A program made the position numbers and the translations under genes. DNA of 64,000 nt from Pararhizobium polonicum (lineage in GTDB: Bacteria > Pseudomonadota > Alphaproteobacteria > Rhizobiales > Rhizobiaceae): assembly GCF_001687365.1 (NCBI RefSeq), contig NZ_LGLV01000006.1:310001-374000 (forward strand), read 5' to 3'. The notes beneath the pieces are model-generated. The model had not been told where the DNA came from, did not search any database, and saw only the letters and a list, made by a program, of their open reading frames with translations. Positions 35,393-43,420 of the stretch are shown here, piece by piece (position 1 is the first letter of the stretch; each line of letters begins with the position of its first letter).

Positions 35393-36523
35393 TCAGTTCT
35401 TGGCCGTCTTGAACTGTGCAAGCCGCGCTTCGATCGCCTGCTCGCGATGAAGCCGGTCGAGTTCATCCAGTTCGGCATTGCCGGCATTCACGCCGGCAGG
35501 AACACCGGTGACACGCGACACTGCGGCAGCGGCGCGCGCCGCGCCATCCGCGGGATTGCTGCGCGCCCGCCCGGTGGCCGTCTCTTCCGGAAACTGTGCG
35601 AGGCTGCGCTTCAGGTCGGCAAGCCGCGCTTCGGCCTCCCGGCGCGTGGCGAGCACGGCCTGCAGGGCCTGCTGGCCTTCATCCAGATAGATCTTTGCAT
35701 CCGTCAGCGCCTTGTCCAGCGCGGCAATCTGCGATTCCAGGTCGATCTGGCGCGCAACGCCGGCTTTGGCGAGATCGTCGCGATCGGCCGAGACCGCCAG
35801 GCGGATTTTCTCATCGAGCTTGCGCAGATCTGCGACGATCTCCTCGCGGCGGCTTTGGACACGATATTCCTCGGCACGCGCCTTGCCGATATCGGTGCGC
35901 GCCTCGTCGGCGGCGGAATCGATTTCCCGTAGCGCCTGTTCGACCACCGCGATCTTGTTGGTGCCTTCCGCCTTGTCGACTGCGGCATTGGCGATACCGG
36001 CGATGAGCCGCCCCATGCGTGAAAGAATGCCTTCGTTCATCATCATGTTTTCCTCCGTTCGATCGGAATGCGGCGTAACGCCGATGTGGATTTCATAGGT
36101 GCCGTGATCGGCAACCAGCTGGGCGGCAAAAATGTTCAAGGTGCCGCGGGAGTAGCCTGCGACGTCGTAGGGTATGGCGACCCGGCCGCGCACGGTGGCG
36201 ACCGTCAGGTCCGATGGCCCCTTGATGGCAAACAGCTTGTCGTCCAGCGGCAGGCGGGCGGGACCGGGTAGACGGCCCCTGTTGGAAGCGAAGTCGCGCA
36301 GGCCAAGCGTCACCAGCCGAGCCGGTAGGCCAGTACGTTCACGCACGGTTTCATAGGCCAGTTCATGCAGGGTGACGAGATTGGATCCGCCTTCCGCGGC
36401 CAGTTCTTCCAGGATTTGGAGCATCGCCGTATAGGCGAAAAACGTGTCGTCCAGGGCCAACCTTGCCTGCGAATCCGGCGCGAGACGATAGCGCAAAATT
36501 GAAGTGTGGGTCGCTTGCATCAT
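35393..36523 (-). CDS. TnpB N-terminal-lobe/PspA (IM30) fusion protein with an internal PspA start
   Basis: A 376-residue frame from ATG 36523. Residues about 5-153 look like the first lobe of IS605-type TnpB: the starter strand LRYRLAPDSQARLALDDTFF, helices with RTGLPARLVTLGLRDFA, then the barrel-type stretch KGPSDLTVATVRGRVAIPYD and VADHGTYEIHIGVTPHS. The RuvC nuclease part is absent. At residue 160 the frame passes straight into a PspA/IM30 domain (GILSRMGRLIAGIANAAVDK, then coiled coil to about 345). An ATG at 36046 has GGAGG 5 nt upstream, so a 217-residue PspA could be made alone. The gene heads a PspA-YqiJ-YqiK operon. Whether the long form is made is inference. Confidence 0.75.
   Translation of the reverse strand: MMQATHTSILRYRLAPDSQARLALDDTFFAYTAMLQILEELAAEGGSNLVTLHELAYETVRERTGLPARLVTLGLRDFASNRGRLPGPARLPLDDKLFAIKGPSDLTVATVRGRVAIPYDVAGYSRGTLNIFAAQLVADHGTYEIHIGVTPHSDRTEENMMMNEGILSRMGRLIAGIANAAVDKAEGTNKIAVVEQALREIDSAADEARTDIGKARAEEYRVQSRREEIVADLRKLDEKIRLAVSADRDDLAKAGVARQIDLESQIAALDKALTDAKIYLDEGQQALQAVLATRREAEARLADLKRSLAQFPEETATGRARSNPADGAARAAAAVSRVTGVPAGVNAGNAELDELDRLHREQAIEARLAQFKTAKN
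36046..36056 (-). promoter_or_regulatory. Internal ribosome binding site for stand-alone PspA
   Basis: On the minus strand GGAGG (36056-36052) is followed by AAAAC and then ATGATGATG (36046-36038), inside the TnpB/PspA frame at the domain border. The spacing is 5 nt to the first ATG and 8 nt to the second. This is stronger than anything upstream of the long frame. Confidence 0.75.
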
Positions 36524-36559
36524 GTGCTTTAACATAAAGCACCACTTTGGTGCTTTCAA
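36524..36559 (-). promoter_or_regulatory. Sigma70-like promoter with a palindrome in its spacer, possibly giving a leaderless mRNA
   Basis: On the minus strand TTGAAA (36559-36554), a 17-nt spacer and TATGTT (36536-36531) form a good promoter. Its expected start near 36524 abuts the ATG at 36523. The spacer holds AAAGCACCA and TGGTGCTTT (9-bp arms at 36536-36544 and 36548-36556, 3 nt apart). A third copy of the half-site, GTGCTTT, lies at 36524-36530. This suggests repressor control. Confidence 0.6.
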
Positions 36560-36874
36560 GGGGGAGTTGTTCTGTGTGTGCAATTTTAAGTCTAGGTAAG
36601 CGCGAATGGTTACCGGTTTTCCGTTGATGGAAGGTCTTCAGTGCGCAAGGGCAGGTCCGAACGGGAGAGTATGTGTCGGGTCGATACAGATGCGTTGCTG
36701 AGCAGATCCTCATCGTCTGTCGGAGGCATTGCGGCTCCGATTTCGGCAATCGTCAGGCTGGTATTATGCGGCAGAAGATCGAAAATTTCCGGATGGACGA
36801 GAGGCAAGAATTGCAACCTGTGCAGGGTGTTCCGCCTTGGACTGAGTTGTCGTAAGAGGCGTTGTGTCCGGCTT
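36560..36874. other. Non-coding stretch between the PspA operon and the HutC-controlled operon
   Basis: About 315 bp between the PspA promoter and the operator before the SDR gene. Short open frames exist, but none has a convincing ribosome binding site or recognisable protein. I see no clear hairpin terminator or known RNA. Confidence 0.4.
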
Positions 36875-36896
36875 TGTATGGATATGTATAGACATT
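36875..36896. promoter_or_regulatory. HutC-type GntR operator upstream of the SDR gene
   Basis: The core ATGTATAGACAT at 36884-36895 fits the HutC-subfamily consensus (GT-A/C-TA-G/T-AC inside a dyad). The surrounding 22 bp match the site at 37809-37830 in 21 positions. It lies 66 bp before the SDR start. The HutC-family protein encoded at 44503 in the same cluster is the expected binder. Confidence 0.65.
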
Positions 36897-36961
36897 GAAT
36901 TTCGAAAGTGGTGTTTTTGAATCACGCCGCTGGCGAACTCGTTTGACTGGAGATCTGCACG

Positions 36962-37735
36962 ATGGAAATTGCCGCTCTTTTTGATCTTTCCGGCCGCAAG
37001 GCTCTGGTGACGGGTGCGAGTCGCGGCATCGGACAGGCAATCGCCGAGGCCCTTGCCGGCGCGGGTGCCGATGTGGCGGTGACGGCGCGCGACGTGTCCT
37101 CGCTTGAGGAAACCTGCGGCCGGATTGCGGTCAAGGGGAAAAAGGCGCTGCCGTTTTCGCTCGATGTTCGGGATGTTTCGGCCTGCGCGTCGGTCGTGGC
37201 GCAGGCAGCCGGGATGCTGGGTGGTCTCGATATTCTCGTCAATAATGCGGGCTATGAAGAGATTCGGCCGTCGATGGATGTCGATGAGGCGCTGTGGGAC
37301 ACGATTGTTTCCACCAATCTCAAGGGGGCGTTTTTCTGCGCCCAGGCTGCTGCCCGGCATATGTCGCAGACAGGGCGGGCGGGGGCGATCGTCAATCTCT
37401 GCTCGCTGACATCCTATGTCGGAGTGCCGACCGCCGTGCCTTACGGCTCGTCGAAATCCGGGTTGCTTGGCATGACGAAGGCGCTTGCCGCCGAGTGGGC
37501 GGCGCTCGGCATCCGTGTCAACGCGATCGCGCCCGGCTATTTTCGCACGGCGATGACGGATGTCTTTTACGAGAATGCCGACTGGCAGGAGGCGATGCTC
37601 GCCAAAATCCCGCAGCGCCGTTTCGGCGCTCTGGGCGACGTGGCGGGCACGGTCGTGTTTCTCGCAAGCGATGCCTCGGCCTATGTGACGGGCCACTGTA
37701 TTCCGGTGGACGGGGGCTATCTTGCCTCGATATAA
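36962..37735 (+). CDS. Short-chain dehydrogenase/reductase
   Basis: A 257-residue classical SDR. The cofactor loop TGASRGIG is at residues 18-25, NNAG is at about 93-96, and the catalytic Ser-Tyr-Lys occur in LCSLTSYVGVPTAVPYGSSK. The C-terminal VTGHCIPVDGGY is typical. The sequence type is that of KduD/gluconate 5-dehydrogenase-like NAD(P)-dependent alcohol dehydrogenases. It is the first gene of the HutC-controlled cluster and probably oxidises the imported alcohol or an intermediate. In sulfopropanediol degradation an SDR (HpsO) occurs beside HisD-like and zinc ADH enzymes as here, but the substrate is unproven. Confidence 0.85.
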   Translation: MEIAALFDLSGRKALVTGASRGIGQAIAEALAGAGADVAVTARDVSSLEETCGRIAVKGKKALPFSLDVRDVSACASVVAQAAGMLGGLDILVNNAGYEEIRPSMDVDEALWDTIVSTNLKGAFFCAQAAARHMSQTGRAGAIVNLCSLTSYVGVPTAVPYGSSKSGLLGMTKALAAEWAALGIRVNAIAPGYFRTAMTDVFYENADWQEAMLAKIPQRRFGALGDVAGTVVFLASDASAYVTGHCIPVDGGYLASI

Positions 37736-37808
37736 AGACCGGGACTGATATCAGTTGATCATAAAATAGGCATGGCGCAAGTCCGCCTAAAAAGTGGTTG
37801 ATACGTCA

Positions 37809-37830
37809 TGTATGTATATGTATAGACATT
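37809..37830. promoter_or_regulatory. Second HutC-type operator, upstream of the importer ATPase gene
   Basis: The core ATGTATAGACAT at 37818-37829 is identical to the one before the SDR gene, within a 22-bp block matching it in 21 positions. It lies about 46 bp before the ATPase start, giving the transporter genes their own HutC-regulated promoter. Confidence 0.65.
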
Positions 37831-37875
37831 CTCGGAGCAGGGCGGCCAAAAGACGGTGCCGGCGGCAACGAGGGG

Positions 37876-39003
37876 ATGATGATGCGGGATACGGCAAGGG
37901 ATGCCGCCACGATTGCGGTGTCTGTCAAGGATGTCAGCATGGTCTTCAGCGGCTCTCACGCCGTCAAGTCAGCATCCTTTGATCTGCCTGCCGGTAAATT
38001 CCTGACCATCCTTGGTCCTTCCGGCTCGGGCAAGACGACATTGCTGCGGATGATCGCCGGTTTTCAGGTGCCGACCAGCGGCGAAATCGTCATCAACGGC
38101 AAGGCCGTCAGCGCCGTTCCGGCCCATAAGCGCTCCATCGGTATGGTGTTCCAGAAGCTGGCGCTTTTTCCCCATCTGACGGCGGCTGAAAATGTTGCGT
38201 TTCCCTTGAAGATGCGCAGGCATGATGCCCGTACCATTCCGGAGCGGGTCGAGCGGTATCTCGATCTCGTCAAACTTGGCGGTTACGGCGCCCGGCGTAT
38301 TCATGAGCTTTCCGGCGGGCAGCAGCAGCGTGTCGCCATCGCGCGGGCCCTTGTCTTCGGCCCGGACCTTTTGCTGCTCGATGAGCCGCTGGCAGCGCTC
38401 GACCGCAAGCTGCGCGAGGAAATGCAGCTCGAGTTCCGCCGCATCCAGCGCGAACTGGGCGTCACGACCATCAACGTCACGCACGACCAGCGCGAGGCGC
38501 TCGTCGTGTCCGACGAGATCATCGTCATGGACGGCGGCGAAATCCAGCAGAAAGCGCAACCGGCGGCAACCTATCGAAACCCGCAGAATGCCTTCGTGGC
38601 GAATTTCATCGGTGTTACCAACTTCATTCCCGGCACTGTCAATAGCGTGGCAAACGGTGCCGCTGTCATTGCGCACGGGGCCACGACTATTGCCGGCATT
38701 GTCGGCGACGAGCGCAATCCGCCGCAGGCCGGCGGCAAGGCGTCGGGTGCGATCCGCGCCGAGCAGATCCGTCTTGCGGCCAGCGCGGCGGCCCTCTCGG
38801 CGCTGGAAACCGTCCTGGAGGGGACCGTTTCCGATGCGATCTTCGAGGGCGAACGTATCGTCTATGAGGTGCGCGTACCGGTGCTTGGCGGCGAGCCGCT
38901 GCGTGTTTTCGATCACGATCCGGTCGGTCACGTCCAGTTCGAGCCGGGCGCGTCGGTGTTTCTCGGCTGGAACAGCCGGGATGTTCTTGTGTTCAATAAT
39001 TAA
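37876..39003 (+). CDS. PotA-like ABC transporter ATP-binding protein
   Basis: A 375-residue single-domain ATPase of the spermidine/putrescine-type class. It has Walker A GPSGSGKT, Q-loop VFQKLALFPHLT, signature LSGGQQQRVAIARAL, Walker B LLLLDEPLAALD and switch histidine VTHDQREA. A TOBE-type regulatory domain follows (about 270-370). Three in-frame ATGs occur at 37876, 37879 and 37882 after AGGGG; the third has the best spacing and I list the first. It energises the PotB/PotC-like permeases downstream. Uptake of a small cationic or polyol-like compound is expected, with no direct evidence for polyamines. Confidence 0.9.
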   Translation: MMMRDTARDAATIAVSVKDVSMVFSGSHAVKSASFDLPAGKFLTILGPSGSGKTTLLRMIAGFQVPTSGEIVINGKAVSAVPAHKRSIGMVFQKLALFPHLTAAENVAFPLKMRRHDARTIPERVERYLDLVKLGGYGARRIHELSGGQQQRVAIARALVFGPDLLLLDEPLAALDRKLREEMQLEFRRIQRELGVTTINVTHDQREALVVSDEIIVMDGGEIQQKAQPAATYRNPQNAFVANFIGVTNFIPGTVNSVANGAAVIAHGATTIAGIVGDERNPPQAGGKASGAIRAEQIRLAASAAALSALETVLEGTVSDAIFEGERIVYEVRVPVLGGEPLRVFDHDPVGHVQFEPGASVFLGWNSRDVLVFNN

Positions 39004-39036
39004 GCCGGAAAACCGGCCAACCAGAGGAGAATGACG

Positions 39037-40152
39037 ATGAGCAAAGTGCCTTTCACGTCGCCGGCAATGCGCCGGCGGAGTTTCCTTCAGGGCGCGGCGG
39101 CGATTGGCGGCGCGGCGGGACTTTCGGTCCTCGGTATGCCGCGCGCCTTTGCGCAGGAGCCTGAAAAGCCCAAGGAAATCATCGTCCGTGCCTGGGGCGG
39201 AAGCTGGGTCGATAGCCTCAAGGCCGGCGTTTCCGACAGCTTTACCAAGATGACCGGCATTGCCGTCCGCCATGACCTGACGGAAGACAACGAGATCCAG
39301 CCGAAAATCTGGGCCGCCGTTGCCCAGAAGCGCGTGCCGCCGATCCACATCAACTGGGATACGACGACGAATGCGACCAAATCGGCATTGCGGGGCGTCA
39401 CGGAAGACCTGTCCGACCTGCCCAACCTGAAGACCGTCACCGATCTGGCAAAGCCGGTCGGTCTCGACGGCTATCCGATCGTCAACACCTACGGTTATGT
39501 CTACGTGCTGGCCTACCGCCCGTCGGCCTTTCCGGATGGTCCGCCGAAATCATGGAAGGATTTGCTCGATCCGAAGTTCAAGGGCCGCATCGCCCTCTAC
39601 AACGACGGCATCGGCTTTCACTTCCCTGCGCAGGTGGCCGGCGGCGGCAAGCTGGAAGATATTCCGGGCAACATGCAGCCTGCCTGGGATTTCATCGCCA
39701 AGATGAAGCAGCAGCAGCCGCTGCTCGGCGAAGATCCGGATTTCACCACTTGGTTCCAGAAAGGCGAAATTGACGCCGCCTGCACGATTTCCACCAATGC
39801 CCGCGAAGCCCGCAAAAACGGCATCGACATCAAGTGGGTCATTCCGGAGGAGGGTGCGAAGTTCGATACCGATGGCCTATGGATTCCGAAGGGCCTTCCG
39901 GAAAGCGAACTTTACTGGGCAAAGCAGTACATCAACCATGCGCTGACCAAGGACGCGCAGCAGGTCTGGCTCGACGGCCTCGGTCTGCCGGGCGTCGTCC
40001 CGGGCCTGACGCCGCCGGCCGATCTCGTCAACGATCCGTCCTATCCGACGAAGGAAGAGGACTTCAAGCACCTGATCCGGATCTCGTCGAAAACCCAGGT
40101 CGAAAACGAGAGCGAATGGTTCGGCAAGTTCAAGGCGATCATGCAGGGCTGA
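39037..40152 (+). CDS. PotD-like periplasmic binding protein with Tat signal
   Basis: A 371-residue type II binding protein. The N-terminus has a twin-arginine signal (RRRSFLQGAAA at about residues 12-22, cleavage after AFA near 38), so it is probably exported folded. The mature part has the PotD-type features VRAWGGSWVDSLKAGVSDSF, NTYGYVYVLAYRPSAF and WKDLLDPKFKGRIALYNDG. ATG 39037 fits GAGGAG at 7 nt better than the ATG at 39031. A hairpin follows the gene and probably favours higher expression of the binding protein than of the permeases. Confidence 0.88.
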   Translation: MSKVPFTSPAMRRRSFLQGAAAIGGAAGLSVLGMPRAFAQEPEKPKEIIVRAWGGSWVDSLKAGVSDSFTKMTGIAVRHDLTEDNEIQPKIWAAVAQKRVPPIHINWDTTTNATKSALRGVTEDLSDLPNLKTVTDLAKPVGLDGYPIVNTYGYVYVLAYRPSAFPDGPPKSWKDLLDPKFKGRIALYNDGIGFHFPAQVAGGGKLEDIPGNMQPAWDFIAKMKQQQPLLGEDPDFTTWFQKGEIDAACTISTNAREARKNGIDIKWVIPEEGAKFDTDGLWIPKGLPESELYWAKQYINHALTKDAQQVWLDGLGLPGVVPGLTPPADLVNDPSYPTKEEDFKHLIRISSKTQVENESEWFGKFKAIMQG

Positions 40153-40201
40153 TGCATGTGCCGCTTTGCGTGTTCCTGACGGCGCGCAAAGGCCTGATCG
40201 A

Positions 40202-40229
40202 TCCCTCGGACCGGCACCGGTTCGAGGGA
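40202..40229 (+). promoter_or_regulatory. Strong hairpin between binding-protein and permease genes
   Basis: TCCCTCGGACCGG at 40202-40214 pairs with 40217-40229 in 12 of 13 positions. There is no T-run, so it is more likely an mRNA-stabilising or partial-termination element, as is usual after binding-protein genes in ABC operons. Confidence 0.6.
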
Positions 40230-40293
40230 GATACACGCTAGAGCCGCCAGTTCCCGACGGCTTCGGTTACCCGTTATCCGCAAGGACTTTCCC

Positions 40294-41238
40294 ATGCGCG
40301 CTGCCAAAACAGCCTATCCCCTGACATGGCGCGTGATGGACGCGCTGGAGGCCTTCGCCGCCTTCGTCTGGCCGACGGCCTTCAAGCGCGCCATCCCCTA
40401 TCTGATGCTGGCGCCGGCGGTGCTGCTGGTCGGCCTGCTCGTTCTCGGCCTGATCCAGATCGGCGACAGCAGCCTGCGGACGCTCGATACGAGCACGTTC
40501 CTGTTTTCCGAAACCTACACGCTGGCGAACTACAAAAAGGCGATCACCGAACCGCTCTTTGCCATCGTTGCGACACGCAGCCTTCTGGGCGCGCTGATCG
40601 TTACGGTCGTGACGCTGATCTTTGCGTTCCCCTATGCCTATCTGATGGTGCGAACCCGCTCGCCCGGCTTGCGGAAATTCCTGCTGATTGCACTCTTCCT
40701 GCCGTTCTTCATCGGTCAGGTCGTGCGCGCCTATGGCTGGCTGATTATTCTGGGCAATCAGGGCATCGTCAACGAGGCGCTGGGTCTCGTCGGCGTTGCG
40801 CCGCTGCGTCTGCTCTACAACTATCCGGCCGTGCTCTTCGGCCTGGTGCAGTACATGCTGCCGTTTGCCGTTCTGATGCTTGCCCCGGCGCTCACGGCCA
40901 TACCGGAGGAGCTGGAAACGGCGGCTGGTTCGCTCGGCGCCAACTGGGGGCGCAGCTTCATCCATGTCGTGCTGCCGCTCGCCCGCCCAGGGCTTGTCGG
41001 CGCCGGCCTTGTCGTGGTCACGCTGTCGCTGACCGATTTCGCCATGCCCGCTATCCTTGGCGGTGGCTCGCAGGATTTCATTGCGAACGCGATCTATGAT
41101 CAGTTCTTCCGCACCTCCGATCAGGGGCTCGGGGCAACACTCGCCCTGATGCTTGTCGCCATCGGCTCGCTGCTCGTCGGGCTGGTCTTCACCCTGTTTG
41201 GCGCAGGAACGCTTGCCATGGGGAGGGCCCGGCAGTGA
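40294..41238 (+). CDS. PotB-like ABC transporter permease
   Basis: A 314-residue permease with six predicted membrane helices, the first at about residues 36-58. The cytoplasmic EAA-type loop reads EELETAAGSLGANWGRSFIH followed by VVLPLARPGL. It is the first of the two permeases of this PotABCD-like system. Its stop overlaps the next gene's GTG start by 4 nt. Confidence 0.9.
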   Translation: MRAAKTAYPLTWRVMDALEAFAAFVWPTAFKRAIPYLMLAPAVLLVGLLVLGLIQIGDSSLRTLDTSTFLFSETYTLANYKKAITEPLFAIVATRSLLGALIVTVVTLIFAFPYAYLMVRTRSPGLRKFLLIALFLPFFIGQVVRAYGWLIILGNQGIVNEALGLVGVAPLRLLYNYPAVLFGLVQYMLPFAVLMLAPALTAIPEELETAAGSLGANWGRSFIHVVLPLARPGLVGAGLVVVTLSLTDFAMPAILGGGSQDFIANAIYDQFFRTSDQGLGATLALMLVAIGSLLVGLVFTLFGAGTLAMGRARQ

Positions 41239-42035
41239 ACAACCCATTGAGCAAGACCTTTGTCCTGTGGAGCTTCGTCATGATCGCACTTTTCATGCTG
41301 TCGGCGCCGACGGTGGTCGTGCTCGGGGCCTCCTTCACCTCGGGCAATATCATCACTTTCCCGCCGGATGGGCTGTCGCTGAAGTGGTATGCCGCAATCC
41401 TGCAGGCAACCGATCTGCGCGATGCCTTTCTCCGTTCTCTTTACGTCTCGGCCGTCTGCACGATCGTCTCCATTCCCGTCGGAACGCTCGCCGGCATCGC
41501 GCTCGCCAAATATGCGGTTCGTTTCGAAAAAGCGGTTCAGGTCTACCTGCTCTTGCCGTTCACCATTCCGTTGATCGGCTCGGGTATCGGGCTGATGCTG
41601 GTCTTCGGCAATGCCGGTGTTTTGGGGCAACTCTGGCCGGTGGGGGTCGCCTGCAGCGTGATCAACCTGCCGTTCATGATCTGGGCGGTCACGGCAAGCG
41701 CCTCAAGCCTTGATCCCGATCTGGAGCTTGCCGCGGCCAATTGCGGCGCCGGGCCGGTGCAGACCTTCCTCTCGGTGACCTTGCCCGCCGTCACTCCCGG
41801 CATCATCACCGGCTCGTTGCTGATGTTCATCCTGGCGCTTAATGAATTTCTTGTCAGCCTGCTCCTGGTCGATGCCCGCATCGTGACCTTGCCGGTGCAG
41901 ATCTACAATTCGATCCGCTCGATCATCACGCCCGATCTCGCCGCAATCTCCGTGGTGTTCATCGCCTGCGCCGCGGCCGCCATCTTTCTGCTCGATCGCC
42001 TGGTCGGGCTCGATATCTTCCTCAAATCAAAGTGA
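41235..42035 (+). CDS. PotC-like ABC transporter permease
   Basis: A 266-residue permease, six helices, GTG start at 41235 inside the overlap with the preceding permease gene. The EAA-type loop is LDPDLELAAANCGAGPVQTF followed by LSVTLPAVTPGI. It completes the importer. The HisD-like gene begins 50 bp downstream. Confidence 0.9.
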   Translation: MNNPLSKTFVLWSFVMIALFMLSAPTVVVLGASFTSGNIITFPPDGLSLKWYAAILQATDLRDAFLRSLYVSAVCTIVSIPVGTLAGIALAKYAVRFEKAVQVYLLLPFTIPLIGSGIGLMLVFGNAGVLGQLWPVGVACSVINLPFMIWAVTASASSLDPDLELAAANCGAGPVQTFLSVTLPAVTPGIITGSLLMFILALNEFLVSLLLVDARIVTLPVQIYNSIRSIITPDLAAISVVFIACAAAAIFLLDRLVGLDIFLKSK

Positions 42036-42085
42036 TCACAGGATGTCCGCCGGTTGCAATGCCGCCGGGCAGCAAGGGAACTCCA

Positions 42086-43408
42086 ATGACCAACGTTTCA
42101 TTTTACGAACTCGATACACTCGATGCCTCTGCCCGCGCAGCCCTTCTCCGCCGCTCTGAGACCGACCTGTCGGGCTTCATCGAAAAGGTGAAGCCGATCA
42201 TCGAGGCGGTCAGGACCGAAGGCGACGCTGCGCTGGTGCGATTTGGCCGCGAGCTCGACAAGGCGGATCTCGACCACGGCAAGCTGAAGGCGACGGAAGC
42301 CGAGTTCGATGCGGCGTTCGGCATGGTCGACAAGGATGTTATCGAAGCGATCCAGTTCGGCATCGACAACATCCGGGTCTTTCATGAGGAGCAGAAGCCG
42401 GAAGCCATGTGGCTGAAGGAAATTCGCCGCGGCGCCTATGCCGGCGACCGGTTTACGCCGATCCAGTCCGTTGCGCTCTACATCCCGCGCGGTAAAGGTG
42501 CGTTTCCATCAGTAACGATGATGACGGCCGTGCCCGCTGTCGTCGCCGGTGTGCCGGAACTTGCCATCATCACGCCGCCGGCGCCGGATGGCTCCGTCGA
42601 TGCGGCAACCCTTGTCGCCGCGCGTCTTGCCGGCGTCGAGACCGTCTACAAGTGCGGCGGCGCGCAGGCCGTGGCCGCCGTCGCCTATGGCACTGAGACG
42701 ATCAAGCCGGCGCTGAAGATTGTCGGCCCCGGCAGCCCGTGGGTGGTGGCGGCAAAACGGTTGCTGTCCGGCGTCATCGATCCCGGCCTTCCCGCAGGAC
42801 CGTCCGAGGCGGTGATCTTCGCCGACGATACGGTGCATGGCGGCCTTGCAGCGCTCGACCTGCTCGTCGAAGCGGAGCACGGTCCCGATTCCTCCGCCTA
42901 TCTGGTAACCCACAGCCGCCGCGTGGTGGAAGAAGCGCTAAAGGCGCTGCCTGATCACTGGGCGCGCATGACCGAACAGCGGGTGCAGTTTTCGAGCGCG
43001 GTGCTGGGTGGCAAGTGCGGCGGCATCGTGCTGACATCCTCGGTCGAGGAAAGCTACCGTTTCATCAACGACTATGCGCCCGAGCATCTGGAAATCCTCT
43101 CGACCGATCCCTTCGCCCATCTCGGTTACATCACAGAGGCGGCGGAGATCCTGATGGGGCCGCATACGCCGGTCTCGATCGGCAATTTCGGCCTTGGACC
43201 GAACGCGGTTCTGCCGACCAGCCGCTGGGCGCGCACCTACGGTCCCTTGTCGGTGACGGATTTCGTCAAGCGCTCATCGATCGGCTACGTCACGGCGTCG
43301 GCCTATCCCGAATTTGCAAAACACGCCCGCACGCTTGCCCGCTACGAAGGCTTCTCATCGCATGAGAATGCCGTTTCGGACATGCGCAACGCCTATCTTC
43401 CAGGCTGA
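42086..43408 (+). CDS. HisD-superfamily dehydrogenase with altered zinc ligands
   Basis: A 440-residue protein of the histidinol dehydrogenase family, from ATG 42086 after AAGGGA. Conserved parts are GPGSPWVVAAKRLLSG, AGPSEAVIFAD, the catalytic pair Glu333-His334 (YAPEHLEI) and His426 (SSHENAV). Zinc ligands differ from E. coli HisD: Gln259 aligns with Glu262 and Asp360 with Asn367, and the nearby GPNH histidine is Ala374. It sits in a catabolic operon without his genes, so it is not for histidine synthesis. HisD paralogues such as HpsN oxidise small alcohols to acids by two NAD steps; a reaction of that kind is inferred, with a different substrate pocket. Confidence 0.85.
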   Translation: MTNVSFYELDTLDASARAALLRRSETDLSGFIEKVKPIIEAVRTEGDAALVRFGRELDKADLDHGKLKATEAEFDAAFGMVDKDVIEAIQFGIDNIRVFHEEQKPEAMWLKEIRRGAYAGDRFTPIQSVALYIPRGKGAFPSVTMMTAVPAVVAGVPELAIITPPAPDGSVDAATLVAARLAGVETVYKCGGAQAVAAVAYGTETIKPALKIVGPGSPWVVAAKRLLSGVIDPGLPAGPSEAVIFADDTVHGGLAALDLLVEAEHGPDSSAYLVTHSRRVVEEALKALPDHWARMTEQRVQFSSAVLGGKCGGIVLTSSVEESYRFINDYAPEHLEILSTDPFAHLGYITEAAEILMGPHTPVSIGNFGLGPNAVLPTSRWARTYGPLSVTDFVKRSSIGYVTASAYPEFAKHARTLARYEGFSSHENAVSDMRNAYLPG

Positions 43409-43420
43409 GAGGAAAACCCG

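Noticed and set aside
36641..36898. Small protein gene upstream of the SDR gene
   Set aside because: An 85-codon frame exists but has no ribosome binding site and overlaps the HutC operator at its end.
42086..43408. Histidinol dehydrogenase for histidine biosynthesis
   Set aside because: Zinc-ligand positions differ, and the gene lies among importer and alcohol dehydrogenase genes with no other his gene.
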